Assembly: GCF_000414115.1 (NCBI RefSeq)
Contig: NZ_AOPZ01000048.1
Span: forward strand, 1 to 38,392
Length of the DNA stretch: 38,392 nucleotides
Source of the DNA: Streptomyces aurantiacus JA 4570
GTDB lineage: Bacteria; Actinomycetota; Actinomycetes; Streptomycetales; Streptomycetaceae
Direction: 5' to 3'
In this document: positions 7,846 through 16,839 of the stretch, piece by piece
Position numbering within the stretch: the first letter of the stretch is position 1
Layout: each line of letters opens with the position of its first letter
Notes under the pieces: model-generated
The model's database searches: none
The model's input: only the letters and a program-made list of their open reading frames with translations
What the model was told of the DNA's origin: nothing
Position numbers and translations under genes: made by a program

Positions 7846-10209
7846 AGCCCCCGGCAGGGCCAACCGCGGCTTCGCCGCGTCCGTGCGCCCCGTCTGGGGG
7901 CGCCGGCTGCCCGCCCGGTACTGGAGGGGCCAGACGACGCCCGGCCCGGCGTAGTCCTGTTCGGCCGCCGCGTGGAGGGTCCAGTGGGGGTCGTACAGGT
8001 GGGGGCGGGCCAGGGCGCACAGATCCGTGCGCCCCGCCAGCAGCAGCGAATTGACGTCGTCCCACGACGAGATGGCGCCGACGGCGATGACGGGAACGCC
8101 GGTCTCGTTGCGGATGCGGTCCGCGAAGGGGGTCTGGTACGAGCGCCCGTAGGCGGGCCGCTCGTCGCTGACCACCTGCCCGGTGGAGACGTCGATCGCG
8201 TCGGCCCCGTGCGCGGCGAACGCGCGGGCCACGGCGACGGCGTCGTCGGCCGTGGTGCCGCCGTCGGCCCAGTCGGTGGCCGAGACGCGGACGGTCATCG
8301 GACGGCCGGCGGGCCACACCTCCCGTACGGCGTCGAAGACTTCGAGGGGGAAGCGGAGCCGCGCCTCCAGCGAGCCGCCGTACGCGTCGGTGCGGCGATT
8401 GGTCAGCGGGGAGAGGAAGCTGGAGAGCAAATAGCCGTGCGCACAGTGCAGTTCGAGGAGATCGAAGCCGCAGCGGGCGGCCCGCCGCGCGGCGGCGGTG
8501 AACTCCTCGCGGACGGCGGCGAGTCCGGCGGCGTCCAGGGCGTGCGGGATCTGGCTCGCGGGGCCGTACGGCAGCGGGGACGGCGCCACCAGCGGCCAGT
8601 TGCCGGAATCCAGCGGCTCGTCGATGCCGTCCCACATGAGCCGGGTGGAGCCCTTGCGGCCGGAGTGGCCGAGTTGGAGGCCGATCGCCGTGCCGGGGGC
8701 CTGGGTGTGGGCGAAGTCCACGACGCGGGCCCAGGCGTCGGCCTGCTCGTCGGTGTAGAGCCCGGCGCAGCCCGGCGTGATGCGGCCGCGCTCGCTCACG
8801 CACACCATCTCGGTCATCACCAGGCCGGCCCCGCCGAGCGCCCGCGCGCCCAGGTGGACGAGGTGGAAGTCGCCGGGCACGCCGTCCACGGCGGAGTACA
8901 TGTCCATGGGGGACACGACGACGCGGTTGCGCAGTTCGAGGTCGCCGAGGCGGAACGGCGTGAACATCGGGGGCGTACCCGGCGGGCAGCCGAAGTCCCG
9001 CTCGACGGCCTCCGTGAAGTGGGCGTCGCGCAGCCGCAGGTTGTCGTGCGTGACGCGGCGGCTGCGGGTGAGCAGGTTGAACGCGAATTGGCGTGGCGAC
9101 TGGTCGACGTACAGCGGCAGTTCCTCGAACCACTGGAGGCTCGCGCGGGCCGCGCGCTGCGTGGACTCCACGACCGGGCGGCGCTCGGTCTCGTACGCCG
9201 CGAGGGCGGCGGGGATGTCCGGCTGCTCCTGGAGGTTCGCGGCGAGCGCGAGCGCGTCCTCGACGGCGAGCTTGGTGCCGGAGCCGATGGAGAAGTGCGC
9301 GGTGTGGGCGGCGTCGCCGAGCAGGACGGTGTTGCCGCACGACCAGTGCTCGTTGACCACGGTGCGGAAGGTGAGCCAGGAGGAGTTGTTTCCGTGCAGG
9401 GGGCGGCCGCCCAGCGCCTCCGCGAAGAGCTTGGCGCAGCGTTCGGCGGATTCGGCCGGGTCCACGTCCGCGAACCCGGCCGCCCGCCATACCTCTTCGC
9501 GCATCTCGATGATGACGGTGGACGCGCCGGGGTCGGATCCGGAAGCCGTCGCCGCCCGGTACGGGTATCCGTGCAGCTGCAGCACGCCGTGCTCGGTCTC
9601 GGCGATCTCGAAGCGGAAGGCGTCGAAGGCGAAGTCGGCGGCCAGCCAGATGTAGCGGCAGCGGTGGGTGGTGAGGGTGGGGCGGAAGACTTCGGCGTGC
9701 GCCTCGCGGGTCAGGCTGTGCACGCCGTCCGCGGCGATCACCAGGTCGTACGCCGTGGCCAGTTCGGCGGCGGGCGGCGCCTCGGTACGGAAGCGGAGGT
9801 CGACGCCGAGGGCGCGGCAGCGCTCGTGCAGCACCGCGAGCAGGCGCTTGCGGCTCAGGGCGGCGAAGCCGTGGCCGCCGGAGGTGTGCCGGGTGCCGCG
9901 GTGCACGATGTCGATGTCGTCCCAGCGGACGAACTCCTCCTGCAGCGCCGCGTACACCGCCGGGTCGGCGTGCTCGATGCCGCCGAGGGTCTCGTCGGAG
10001 AGGACCACGCCGAAGCCGAAGGTGTCGTCGGGGGCGTTGCGCTCCCAGACGGTGACCTCACGGTCCGGGTCGAGGCGCTTGAGCAGGGCGGCGGCGTACA
10101 GCCCGCCGGGGCCGCCGCCGATGACGGCGATCCGGTGGGCGGCGCCCGCCCGCTCGGCCCCCGGCCGCTCGGTGCCTGGCCGCCCGGCACCCGGCTGTGT
10201 CCCCGGCAT
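7822..10209 (-). CDS. Bifunctional aryl-CoA monooxygenase/reductase (FAD hydroxylase fused to Old Yellow Enzyme domain)
   Basis: A 795-aa two-domain flavoprotein. Residues 26-390 are a class A FAD monooxygenase: GGGPGGLYAA at 31-40, a DG-type motif LVIAADGVHS, and the FAD motif VLLGDAAHTAHFSIGSG (about 290). From about 400 to 770 it is an OYE-family TIM barrel (FTPFRLGDLELRNRVVVSPM, LQLGHSGRKGS, then HCAHGYLLSSFLSP and NRRTDAYGGS). This is the architecture of 2-aminobenzoyl-CoA monooxygenase/reductase, which hydroxylates and then hydride-reduces 2-aminobenzoyl-CoA; database names also include salicylyl-CoA 5-hydroxylase/oxidoreductase. The ATG at 10209 has GGGGGCGG upstream and lies just after the crotonase TGA; a GTG at 10227 is an alternative. 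It is the key enzyme of the cluster and is transcribed with the crotonase gene. Confidence 0.9.
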   Translation of the reverse strand: MPGTQPGAGRPGTERPGAERAGAAHRIAVIGGGPGGLYAAALLKRLDPDREVTVWERNAPDDTFGFGVVLSDETLGGIEHADPAVYAALQEEFVRWDDIDIVHRGTRHTSGGHGFAALSRKRLLAVLHERCRALGVDLRFRTEAPPAAELATAYDLVIAADGVHSLTREAHAEVFRPTLTTHRCRYIWLAADFAFDAFRFEIAETEHGVLQLHGYPYRAATASGSDPGASTVIIEMREEVWRAAGFADVDPAESAERCAKLFAEALGGRPLHGNNSSWLTFRTVVNEHWSCGNTVLLGDAAHTAHFSIGSGTKLAVEDALALAANLQEQPDIPAALAAYETERRPVVESTQRAARASLQWFEELPLYVDQSPRQFAFNLLTRSRRVTHDNLRLRDAHFTEAVERDFGCPPGTPPMFTPFRLGDLELRNRVVVSPMDMYSAVDGVPGDFHLVHLGARALGGAGLVMTEMVCVSERGRITPGCAGLYTDEQADAWARVVDFAHTQAPGTAIGLQLGHSGRKGSTRLMWDGIDEPLDSGNWPLVAPSPLPYGPASQIPHALDAAGLAAVREEFTAAARRAARCGFDLLELHCAHGYLLSSFLSPLTNRRTDAYGGSLEARLRFPLEVFDAVREVWPAGRPMTVRVSATDWADGGTTADDAVAVARAFAAHGADAIDVSTGQVVSDERPAYGRSYQTPFADRIRNETGVPVIAVGAISSWDDVNSLLLAGRTDLCALARPHLYDPHWTLHAAAEQDYAGPGVVWPLQYRAGSRRPQTGRTDAAKPRLALPGAPQPRPFP

Positions 10210-10211
10210 CG

Positions 10212-11039
10212 TCACCGCCCCCGCCACTTCGGCGACCGCTTGCCGGTGAACGCCGCGTGGAACTCCGCGTAGTCCTCGCCGTTCATCAGCAGCGCCTGCG
10301 TCGCCGCGTCCATCTCGACGGCGGCCGCGAGCGGCATGTCCAGCTCGGCGGTGAGGAGGGCCTTCGTCTGGGCATACGCGAGGGCCGGTCCCTGGGCCAG
10401 GCGGCGGGCCAGGGCCGCGGCGGCCTCGGGGGCCCTGCCCTCGTCCGTGAGCTCGCTGATCAGGCCGATCCGCTCGGCCTCGGGGGCCCGCACCGGCTCG
10501 CCCAGCATCAGCAGCCGCGTGGCGTGGCCGAGCCCGACGACGCGCGGCAGCAGATACGCGGCGCCCATGTCACCGCCCGAGAGCCCCACCTTCGTGAACA
10601 GGAACGCGAACCTCGCCGAGGGGTCCGCGACCCGGAAGTCCGCGGCCAGCGCGAGCACCGCGCCCGCGCCCGCGGCCACCCCGTGCACCGCGGCCACCAC
10701 CGGGAACGGACACTCGCGCAGCGCCCGCACGACCTGGCCGGTCATGCGGTTGAAGTCCAGGAGCTGCGCCGTGTCCATGGCGAGCGTCGAGCCGATGATC
10801 TCGTCCACGTCACCGCCGGAGCAGAAGCCGCGCCCCTCGCCGCCGAGCACGAGCGCCCGCACGGACCGCTCGCGGGACAGCTCGGCAAGCAGGTCGCGCA
10901 GGTCGGCATAGGCACCGAAGGTGAGCGCGTTCAGCTTCTCGGGGCGGGGCAGCGTGACGGTGGCGACGCCGTCGTCGACGCTGAGGCGCAGGTGTCGCCA
11001 CTCGGGGGTGCGGGCGGCGGAGCCGGTGAAGGGACTCAT
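10212..11039 (-). CDS. Crotonase (enoyl-CoA hydratase/isomerase) family protein lacking the hydratase Glu pair
   Basis: A 275-aa crotonase-fold protein: PRPEKLNALT, the oxyanion-hole segment GRGFCSGGDVDEI, then HGVAAGAGAVLALAADFRVAD and a C-terminal region ending in FHAAFTGKRSP. Aligned by eye to rat enoyl-CoA hydratase, the sites of Glu144 and Glu164 are not Glu (FLFTKVGLSGGDMG and ATRLLMLG). An Asp in GGDMG may serve instead. It may therefore be a hydrolase, lyase or ring-opening enzyme rather than a plain hydratase. The ATG at 11039 has GAGGAGG ten bases upstream; an in-frame start at 11090 would add Arg/Pro-rich sequence. First gene of the operon with the monooxygenase/reductase, whose ATG lies two bases after this stop. 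Confidence 0.87.
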   Translation of the reverse strand: MSPFTGSAARTPEWRHLRLSVDDGVATVTLPRPEKLNALTFGAYADLRDLLAELSRERSVRALVLGGEGRGFCSGGDVDEIIGSTLAMDTAQLLDFNRMTGQVVRALRECPFPVVAAVHGVAAGAGAVLALAADFRVADPSARFAFLFTKVGLSGGDMGAAYLLPRVVGLGHATRLLMLGEPVRAPEAERIGLISELTDEGRAPEAAAALARRLAQGPALAYAQTKALLTAELDMPLAAAVEMDAATQALLMNGEDYAEFHAAFTGKRSPKWRGR

Positions 11040-11082
11040 GAGGTGCGGCCTCCTCGGTCGGGGGCGGCGGGGCCTCTTCGAA

Positions 11083-11122
11083 GTTATCACTCATCCATGA
11101 CTGTCGTCACGAGTACGCGATA
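11083..11122 (-). promoter_or_regulatory. Promoter and candidate PaaX operator upstream of the crotonase operon
   Basis: The 13-mer TGACTGTCGTCAC (11098-11110) is identical to that at 5188-5200. Read on the minus strand it is GTGACGACAGTCA, nine bases, GATAAC; GTGACG (-35) and TAACTT (-10, 11081-11086) are 18 bases apart. On the other side GATACG follows, as it also does at 5207. The match in sequence and in spacing to the first control region indicates that both operons answer to the same factor. Confidence 0.6.
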
Positions 11123-11295
11123 CGCCTACGGCAGAGGGGTCTCGTGGTCGTACACTCCAGTGGCATACGTCCCGAAATTTCCCGGCATGGGTCGCCAAAC
11201 CGCCCGACGGTGGGCTCTGTCGTCCCTCCGCTTAGGATTCGTACGGTTGAAAGCAGGACCGCACAGGGACCACCTGCTCGCCGAACGGACCCGCC

Positions 11296-11721
11296 TTGCC
11301 CGAACCCCACTCTCCCGCCTCGTGGCGCATCGCGCTGCCGCACACCGTGGCAGCCGTGCCCATCGCGCGCGCCCTGGTCCGCACGGCGCTCACCGACATC
11401 GGCTGCGCCGCGGACACGGACACGGCGGAGCTGCTCACGGCGGAACTGGTGGCCAACGCCGTGGAGCACACGGCGGGGCGCGACCCGATAGAGCTGGTCA
11501 TAGAGCTGCTGCCGACGCTCTGCCAGGTCGAGGTGCGCGACTCCAGCCCCGTCCCGCCGTTCGACCTGACCGACCCGGCGGCGGACGACGAGCCCGACCC
11601 CTGGCAGGAGCACGGGCGCGGCCTGCTCCTCATCCGCACGCTCAGCTCGGCCTGCGGCCACCGCCCCACCGAGTCGGGCAAGGCGGTCTGGTTCACGCTG
11701 TCGGCGCCGGCCGAGCGCTGA
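11296..11721 (+). CDS. ATP-binding protein, RsbW/SpoIIAB-like anti-sigma-type histidine kinase fold
   Basis: A 141-aa single HATPase_c_2 domain. ELLTAELVANAVEHT is the N-box and EHGRGLLLIRTL the G-box. Streptomyces has dozens of such stand-alone ATPases; some are anti-sigma factors or partners of anti-anti-sigma proteins, most are unassigned. No sigma or anti-anti-sigma gene is next to it. The reading frame has a stop at 11248 and no ATG or GTG before the fold begins, so the TTG at 11296 is taken, with only a weak ribosome site (GAACGGAC). TAGGAT (11233-11238) is a possible -10 box. It lies between the aromatic-CoA cluster and argF (convergent) and is likely a single-gene unit. Confidence 0.75.
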   Translation: MPEPHSPASWRIALPHTVAAVPIARALVRTALTDIGCAADTDTAELLTAELVANAVEHTAGRDPIELVIELLPTLCQVEVRDSSPVPPFDLTDPAADDEPDPWQEHGRGLLLIRTLSSACGHRPTESGKAVWFTLSAPAER

Positions 11722-11752
11722 CCGCCCCGCCCGGACGCAGGAGCACGACGGC

Positions 11753-12760
11753 TCAGGCGAGGGTCGCCACCAGGACGGCCTTGATCGTGTGCATCCGGTT
11801 CTCCGCCTCGTCGAAGACGACGGAGTGGGCCGACTCGAAGACCTCGTCGGTGACCTCCAGCGAGGTGAGCCCGTGGCGCTCGCACACCTCGCGGCCGACC
11901 TCCGTGCCCAGGTCGTGGAAGGCGGGCAGGCAGTGCAGGAACTTGACGTCGGCGTTGCCGGTGGCGCGCAGGACGTCCATCGTCACCGCGTACGGAGCGA
12001 GGTCCCGGACGCGCTCGTCCCAGACCTCGGCGGGCTCCCCCATCGACACCCAGACGTCGGTGGCGACGAAGCCGGCGCCCGCGACGCCCTCGGCGACGTC
12101 CTCGGTGAGCGTGATCCGCGCCCCGCTGGTCTCGGCGAGCGCCCGCGCGCGGGCCACGACCGCCTCGGCGGGCCAGTACGCGCGGGGCGCCACGATGCGT
12201 ACGTCCATGCCGAGCAGCGCGCCGGTGACCAGGTAGGAGTTGCCCATGTTGAGGCGGGCGTCGCCGAGGTAGGCGAACGCGATCCGCTCCAGCGGTTCGG
12301 CGCAGTGCTCGGTCATGGTCAGGACGTCGGCGAGCATCTGCGTGGGGTGCCAGTCGTCGGTCAGGCCGTTGTAGACGGGCACGCCCGCGTGGGCGGCCAG
12401 CGTCTCGACGGTGTCCTGCGCGTCCCCGCGGAACTGGATCGCGTCGAACATCCGGCCGAGGACGCGGGCGGTGTCCCTCGCGGACTCCTTCTTGCCGATG
12501 TGCGAGCCCGAGGGGTCGATGTACGTCGTGGCGGCGCCCTGGTCGGCGGCGGCCACCTCGAAGGAGCAGCGGGTGCGGGTCGACGCCTTCTCGAAGATCA
12601 GCGCGATGTTCCTGCCGGTCAGGTGCCGGGTCTCGGTCCCGGCCCGCTTGGCCGCCTTCAGGTCGGCGGCCAGGGCGAGCAGACCGCGGAACTCGTCGGC
12701 GGTGAAGTCCAGCTCCTTGAGGAAGTGGCGGCCGGTGAGATCGGTCTTGGGTGTCGCCAT
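11753..12760 (-). CDS. argF: Ornithine carbamoyltransferase
   Basis: A 335-aa enzyme that interconverts carbamoyl phosphate plus ornithine with citrulline plus phosphate. Motifs: carbamoyl-phosphate loop [14 protein letters not shown] (about residues 55-68), [15 protein letters not shown], and the catalytic HCLPAFHD. The start ATG at 12760 has AGGAG seven bases upstream; the upstream in-frame extension is rejected. It follows arginine deiminase on the same strand after 148 bases, so a catabolic role (phosphorolysis of citrulline in the arginine deiminase route) is plausible beside or instead of biosynthesis. A catabolic argF would be called arcB. No carbamate kinase gene is in the window. Confidence 0.93.
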   Translation of the reverse strand: MATPKTDLTGRHFLKELDFTADEFRGLLALAADLKAAKRAGTETRHLTGRNIALIFEKASTRTRCSFEVAAADQGAATTYIDPSGSHIGKKESARDTARVLGRMFDAIQFRGDAQDTVETLAAHAGVPVYNGLTDDWHPTQMLADVLTMTEHCAEPLERIAFAYLGDARLNMGNSYLVTGALLGMDVRIVAPRAYWPAEAVVARARALAETSGARITLTEDVAEGVAGAGFVATDVWVSMGEPAEVWDERVRDLAPYAVTMDVLRATGNADVKFLHCLPAFHDLGTEVGREVCERHGLTSLEVTDEVFESAHSVVFDEAENRMHTIKAVLVATLA

Positions 12761-12804
12761 GGGGCGCTCCTGAGTACGAATGCGTCGAGGCGGGGCGGGG
12801 AACC

Positions 12805-12845
12805 CTTGAAAGTCTATACGACCCTTCACATTTATATACAGCCCC
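12805..12845 (-). promoter_or_regulatory. AT-rich promoter region of argF
   Basis: The segment that reads TGTATATAAATGTGAAGG and then TCGTATAGACTTTC on the minus strand is clearly AT-rich in a GC-rich genome. TAGACT fits TANNNT as a -10 box, about 55 bases before the argF ATG. The T/A-rich stretch upstream could hold ArgR half-sites (TGNATA-like), but the match to any ARG-box consensus is loose. It shows argF can be transcribed apart from arcA. Confidence 0.4.
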
Positions 12846-12908
12846 CCTGTGCCGCTCCCGCGGGGCGTCCCCCGCTGCTCCCGTACGACCGCCTCCCCCT
12901 CCCCCGCC

Positions 12909-14135
12909 CTACGCGACCGGCCCCCGCTCGACCGGGCAGCTCATGCACCGCGGGCCGCCCCGGCCCCGGCCCAGCTCGCTGCCGGGGATCTCTATCACCT
13001 CGATGCCCTGCTTGCGCAGGTAGGTGTTGGTGGTCGCGTTCCGTTCGTACGCCACGACCACGCCCGGCTCGACCGCGAGCACGTTGCAGCCGTCGTCCCA
13101 CTGCTCACGCTCGGCGGCATGCACGTCCTGGGTGGCCGTGAGGACCCGGATGCCGCCGAGGCCGAGGGCGGCGGCGATGGCGCGGTGCATGTGCTCCGGC
13201 GGGTGGTCGGTGACCTTCAACTCGCGCTCGTCGACGCCCGGTTCGATGGTGTACGAGCGCAGCATGCCGAGCCCCGCGTACTGCGTGAACGTATCGCCGT
13301 CGACCATCGTCATCACCGTGTCCAGGTGCATGAAGGCGCGGCGCTTGGGCATGTCGAGGGCCACGATCGTGGTCGCGGAACCGGCGGCGAACAGCTTGTG
13401 CGCGAGCATCTCGACGGCCTGCGGGGTGGTGCGCTCGCTCATGCCGATGAGCACGGCGCCGTTGCCGATGACCAGGACGTCGCCGCCCTCGATGGTGGAG
13501 GGGTAGTCGGACTGCCCCTGCGACCAGAGGTGGAAGCCCTGGCCGTGGAAGAGCGGGTGGTGCTGGTAGATCGCCTCGAAGTGGACGGTCTCGCGCTGCC
13601 GGGCCGGCCAGCGCATCGCGTTGATGGACACACCGTCGTAGATCCAGGCGGACGTGTCCCGCGTGAACAGGTGGTTGGGCAGCGGACGGAGCAGGAAGTC
13701 GTCCATGTCCATGCAGTGGAAGCGCACGGACGTCGGCTCCGGGTGCCGGTCCAGGTACTCCCGCTTCGTCATGCCGCCGATCAGCGCCTCGGCGAGCTCC
13801 GCCGACGGCAGGCTCTCGAACGCCACGCGCAGGTGGTCGGTGGCGAGCGGGCCGTACTCCTTCTCGTCGAAGACGCGGTCCAGGACGAGCAGCCGGGCCG
13901 CCGGCACGTCCAGCGCCTCGGCGAGCAGATCACCGAAGAGATGGACCGTCACCCCGCGGTCGCGCAGCACGTCGGCGAAGCCGTCGTGCTCGTGTCTCGC
14001 CCGCCGCACCCAGAGGACGTCGTCGAAGAGCAGCGCGTCCTTGTTGGTGGGCGTGAGCCGTTTCAGCTCCAGATCGGGGCGGTGCAGGATGACGCGGCGC
14101 AGCCGCCCGGCCTCGGAGTCGACGTTGAATCCCAT
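12909..14135 (-). CDS. arcA: Arginine deiminase
   Basis: A 408-aa guanidine-modifying enzyme that hydrolyses L-arginine to citrulline and ammonia. Signatures: [20 protein letters not shown] at the N-terminus, [62 protein letters not shown] (catalytic His and Asp region) and the C-terminal [12 protein letters not shown] with the nucleophilic Cys. The start at 14135 ([10 protein letters not shown]) has GAGGATGG upstream and matches the family N-terminus. With argF downstream it gives two of the three steps of the arginine deiminase pathway. The final carbamate kinase and an arginine/ornithine antiporter are absent here. Confidence 0.95.
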   Translation of the reverse strand: MGFNVDSEAGRLRRVILHRPDLELKRLTPTNKDALLFDDVLWVRRARHEHDGFADVLRDRGVTVHLFGDLLAEALDVPAARLLVLDRVFDEKEYGPLATDHLRVAFESLPSAELAEALIGGMTKREYLDRHPEPTSVRFHCMDMDDFLLRPLPNHLFTRDTSAWIYDGVSINAMRWPARQRETVHFEAIYQHHPLFHGQGFHLWSQGQSDYPSTIEGGDVLVIGNGAVLIGMSERTTPQAVEMLAHKLFAAGSATTIVALDMPKRRAFMHLDTVMTMVDGDTFTQYAGLGMLRSYTIEPGVDERELKVTDHPPEHMHRAIAAALGLGGIRVLTATQDVHAAEREQWDDGCNVLAVEPGVVVAYERNATTNTYLRKQGIEVIEIPGSELGRGRGGPRCMSCPVERGPVA

Positions 14136-14208
14136 GTATCCATCCTCACCCCGCGGGAGCCGCGTCACGCGCCCAACGATGCGTTTTGAGCGCCCCGCCA
14201 GGCGGTTC

Positions 14209-14241
14209 CGGGCGTCCCGCCAGGCAGGACAGGGACGCCCG
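14209..14241 (-). terminator. Hairpin terminator after pnkp
   Basis: CGGGCGTCCC (14209-14218) pairs perfectly with GGGACGCCCG (14232-14241), a 10-bp stem with a 13-base loop, in the 124-base gap between the pnkp stop and the arcA start. It would end hen1-pnkp transcripts before arcA. Confidence 0.6.
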
Positions 14242-14259
14242 AAACACGCCATACGCGCC

Positions 14260-16839
14260 TCAAAGACGCGGATCCACCGGTTCCGACTCCAGCGCGAGCA
14301 CCGCGAACACCGCCTCGTGCACCCGCCACAGCGGCTCCCCGTCCGCGAGCCGGTCGAGGGCCTCCAGGCCGAGCGCGTACTCACGGACGGCCAGCGAGCG
14401 CTTGTGGCCGAGGAAGCGGCCGCGCAGCTTCTCCAGGTTCTCCGGGCGGGTGTACTCCGGGCCGTAGATGATCCGCAGGTACTCGCGGCCCCGGCATTTG
14501 ATGCCGGGCTGCACCAGGCGCCCCTTGCCGTCGCGCACCAGGGCCTCGACCGGCTTGACGACCATGCCCTCGCCGCCGCGCCCCGTCATCTCCAGCCACC
14601 AGTCGACGCCGGCGCGCACCGACTCCTCGTCGCCGGTGTCGACGTACAGGCGCCGCGTGGTGCGCAGCAGGCCCGTGCCGTCGTGCTCCACCATGCGGTC
14701 GATCAGGGCCAGTTGCTCGTCGTGCGGCACGGCGGCGAGGCTCCTGCCCTGGGCCGCGAGGATCTGGAACGGCGCGAGGTGCACGCCGTCGAGCCCGTCG
14801 GTCGGCCAGCAGTAGCGGCGGTAGGCGTCGGTGAACGCGGCGGCGTCGGCGGCGCGTTCCCGCTGCTTGTCGAGCAGGGGACGGACGTCGACGCCGCGGG
14901 CCGTGGCGGCCTCCAGGGCGGTGAGGGCGCCCGGGAAGACCGCGCGGGAGGCGGCCCCCACGGCGGCGTACTGCGTGCGCAGCAGCCCCGACGCCTTCAG
15001 CGACCAGGGCAGCAGCTCGGCGTCGAGCAGCAGCCAGTCGCTCTCCAGCTCCGCCCAGAGCCCGGCCGCGCCGACGGCGTCCCGCACCCGGCCGAGCACC
15101 TGCTCGGTGAGCGCCGGGTCGTCGAGGAAGGGGCGTCCGGTGCGGGTGTAGAGCGCGCCGGTCGGGCCGTCGGCGCCCTCGGCGGCGCCGCCCACTCCGA
15201 ACCGCTCACGCGCGACGTCCGCGTTCCGGCACACCAGGGCCACCGCGCGCGACCCCATGTGCTTCTCCTCGCACACGACGCGTGCGACGCCGTCGGCCGC
15301 GTACTGCGCGAATGCCTCCGCCGGGTGCTCCAAGTAGCCTTCCCGCTGCGAGGTGGCGGTCGGCGCCATCGTCGGCGGCAGGTACGGCAGCAGGCGCGGG
15401 TCGCCCGCGAAGCGGCTCATGACCTCCAGGGCCGCCGCCGCGTTCTCCTCGCGCACCGTCACGCGCCCGGCGTACCGGGTCTCCACGACGCGGCGGCCGT
15501 GCACGTCACCGAGGTCCAGCGGCCGGCCGTCGTGGCCGCCGGGGGCATCCGTGCGCAGCGGCTTCACCGGTTCGTACCAGACGCGCTCCGCCGGTACGTC
15601 GACGAGCTCGCGCTCCGGCCAGCGCAGCGCGGTGAGCTTGCCGCCGAAGACGGCGCCGGTGTCCAGGCAGATGGTGTTGTTCAGCCAGGTCGCCGTCGGC
15701 ACCGGGGTGTGGCCGTAGACGACGGCGGCCTTGCCGCGGTAGTCCTCGGCCCACGGGTAGCGCACGGGCAGGCCGAACTCGTCGGTCTCGCCGGTGGTGT
15801 CGCCGTACAGCGCGTGCGAGCGCACCCGGCCCGAGGTGCGGCCGTGGTACTTCTCGGGCAGGCCCGCGTGGCACACCACGAGCCGGCCGCCGTCGAGGAC
15901 GTAGTGGCTGACGAGCCCGTCCAGGAACTCCCGCACCCGCTCCCGGAATTCCGGGTCCCGGGCGTCCTCCGCCTCGAACTGCTCGACGGTCTCGGCCAGG
16001 CCGTGGGTGAGCTGGACGCCGCGGCCCTTGAGGTGGCGGCCGAGCTTGTTCTCGTGGTTGCCCGGTACGCACAGGGCGGTGCCGTCGGCGACCATGCTCA
16101 TGACGCGGCGCAGGACGCCGGGGCTGTCCGGGCCGCGGTCGACGAGGTCGCCGACGAACACGGCCGTGCGGCCCTCGGGGTGGGCGCCGTCGACGTAGCC
16201 GAGCTTGCCGAGCAGCGTCTCCAGCTCGCGGGCGCAGCCGTGGATGTCGCCGATGATGTCGAAGGGGCCGGTGAGGTGGGTGAGGTCGTTGAAGCGCTTC
16301 TCGGTGACGACCTCGGCGGCCTCGATCTCCGCGACGCCCCGCAGGACGTGCACCTTGCGGAACCCTTCGCGCTCCAGGTGCCGGAGCGAACGCCGCAGTT
16401 CGCGCTGGTGGCGCTGGATGACGCGGCGCGGTATCCCGGCCCGGTCGGCGCGCGCGGCGTTCCGCTCGGCGCAGACCTCCTCGGGGACGTCGAGCACGAT
16501 GGCGATGGGCAGCACGTCGTGCCGCCGCGCCAGCTCGATGAGCTGCTTGCGGCTGTCGGACTGCACGCTGGTCGCGTCGACGACGGTGCGGCGGCCCGCG
16601 GCGAGGCGCTTGCCCGCGATGTAGTTCAGCACGTCGAAGGCGTCGCGGCTCGCGCTCTGGTCGTTCTCGTCGTCGGCGACGAGGCCCCGGCAGAAGTCGC
16701 TGGACAGCACTTCGGTGGGCTTGAAGTGGCGCCGCGCGAAAGTGGACTTACCCGCTCCGGTCGCGCCGACGAGGACGACGAGGGAGAGGTCGGTGACGGC
16801 GAGGGAGCGGCCGCGGGTGGTGCTGTCGGTTTCCGTCAT
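14260..16839 (-). CDS. pnkp: Bacterial polynucleotide kinase-phosphatase (RNA end-repair, Pnkp)
   Basis: An 859-aa three-module enzyme, close to the size of Clostridium thermocellum Pnkp (about 870 aa). Module 1 (1-170): 5' kinase with P-loop GATGAGKST (K31). Module 2 (about 190-430): metallophosphoesterase 2',3'-phosphatase with GDIHG (197-201), GDLVDRGP (230-237), GNHENK (260-265) and VVYGHTPVP. Module 3 (about 480 to end): ligase-like adenylyltransferase with the nucleotidyl Lys in EEKHMGSR (K526) and GGEGMVVKP near 730. In known systems Pnkp and Hen1 form a complex that reseals ribotoxin-cleaved RNA such as tRNA and marks the junction with 2'-O-methyl. The start ATG at 16839 overlaps the hen1 TGA by four bases, showing translational coupling. 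Confidence 0.95.
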   Translation of the reverse strand: MTETDSTTRGRSLAVTDLSLVVLVGATGAGKSTFARRHFKPTEVLSSDFCRGLVADDENDQSASRDAFDVLNYIAGKRLAAGRRTVVDATSVQSDSRKQLIELARRHDVLPIAIVLDVPEEVCAERNAARADRAGIPRRVIQRHQRELRRSLRHLEREGFRKVHVLRGVAEIEAAEVVTEKRFNDLTHLTGPFDIIGDIHGCARELETLLGKLGYVDGAHPEGRTAVFVGDLVDRGPDSPGVLRRVMSMVADGTALCVPGNHENKLGRHLKGRGVQLTHGLAETVEQFEAEDARDPEFRERVREFLDGLVSHYVLDGGRLVVCHAGLPEKYHGRTSGRVRSHALYGDTTGETDEFGLPVRYPWAEDYRGKAAVVYGHTPVPTATWLNNTICLDTGAVFGGKLTALRWPERELVDVPAERVWYEPVKPLRTDAPGGHDGRPLDLGDVHGRRVVETRYAGRVTVREENAAAALEVMSRFAGDPRLLPYLPPTMAPTATSQREGYLEHPAEAFAQYAADGVARVVCEEKHMGSRAVALVCRNADVARERFGVGGAAEGADGPTGALYTRTGRPFLDDPALTEQVLGRVRDAVGAAGLWAELESDWLLLDAELLPWSLKASGLLRTQYAAVGAASRAVFPGALTALEAATARGVDVRPLLDKQRERAADAAAFTDAYRRYCWPTDGLDGVHLAPFQILAAQGRSLAAVPHDEQLALIDRMVEHDGTGLLRTTRRLYVDTGDEESVRAGVDWWLEMTGRGGEGMVVKPVEALVRDGKGRLVQPGIKCRGREYLRIIYGPEYTRPENLEKLRGRFLGHKRSLAVREYALGLEALDRLADGEPLWRVHEAVFAVLALESEPVDPRL

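Noticed and set aside
5174..9490. A 1438-codon open frame on the minus strand opposite the ligase and paaX
   Set aside because: Same reason: composition of a shadow frame, no motif, and it overlaps well supported genes.
12805..12845. A definite ARG box upstream of argF
   Set aside because: The AT-rich stretch has no clean two-half-site match, so I list only a promoter region with low confidence.
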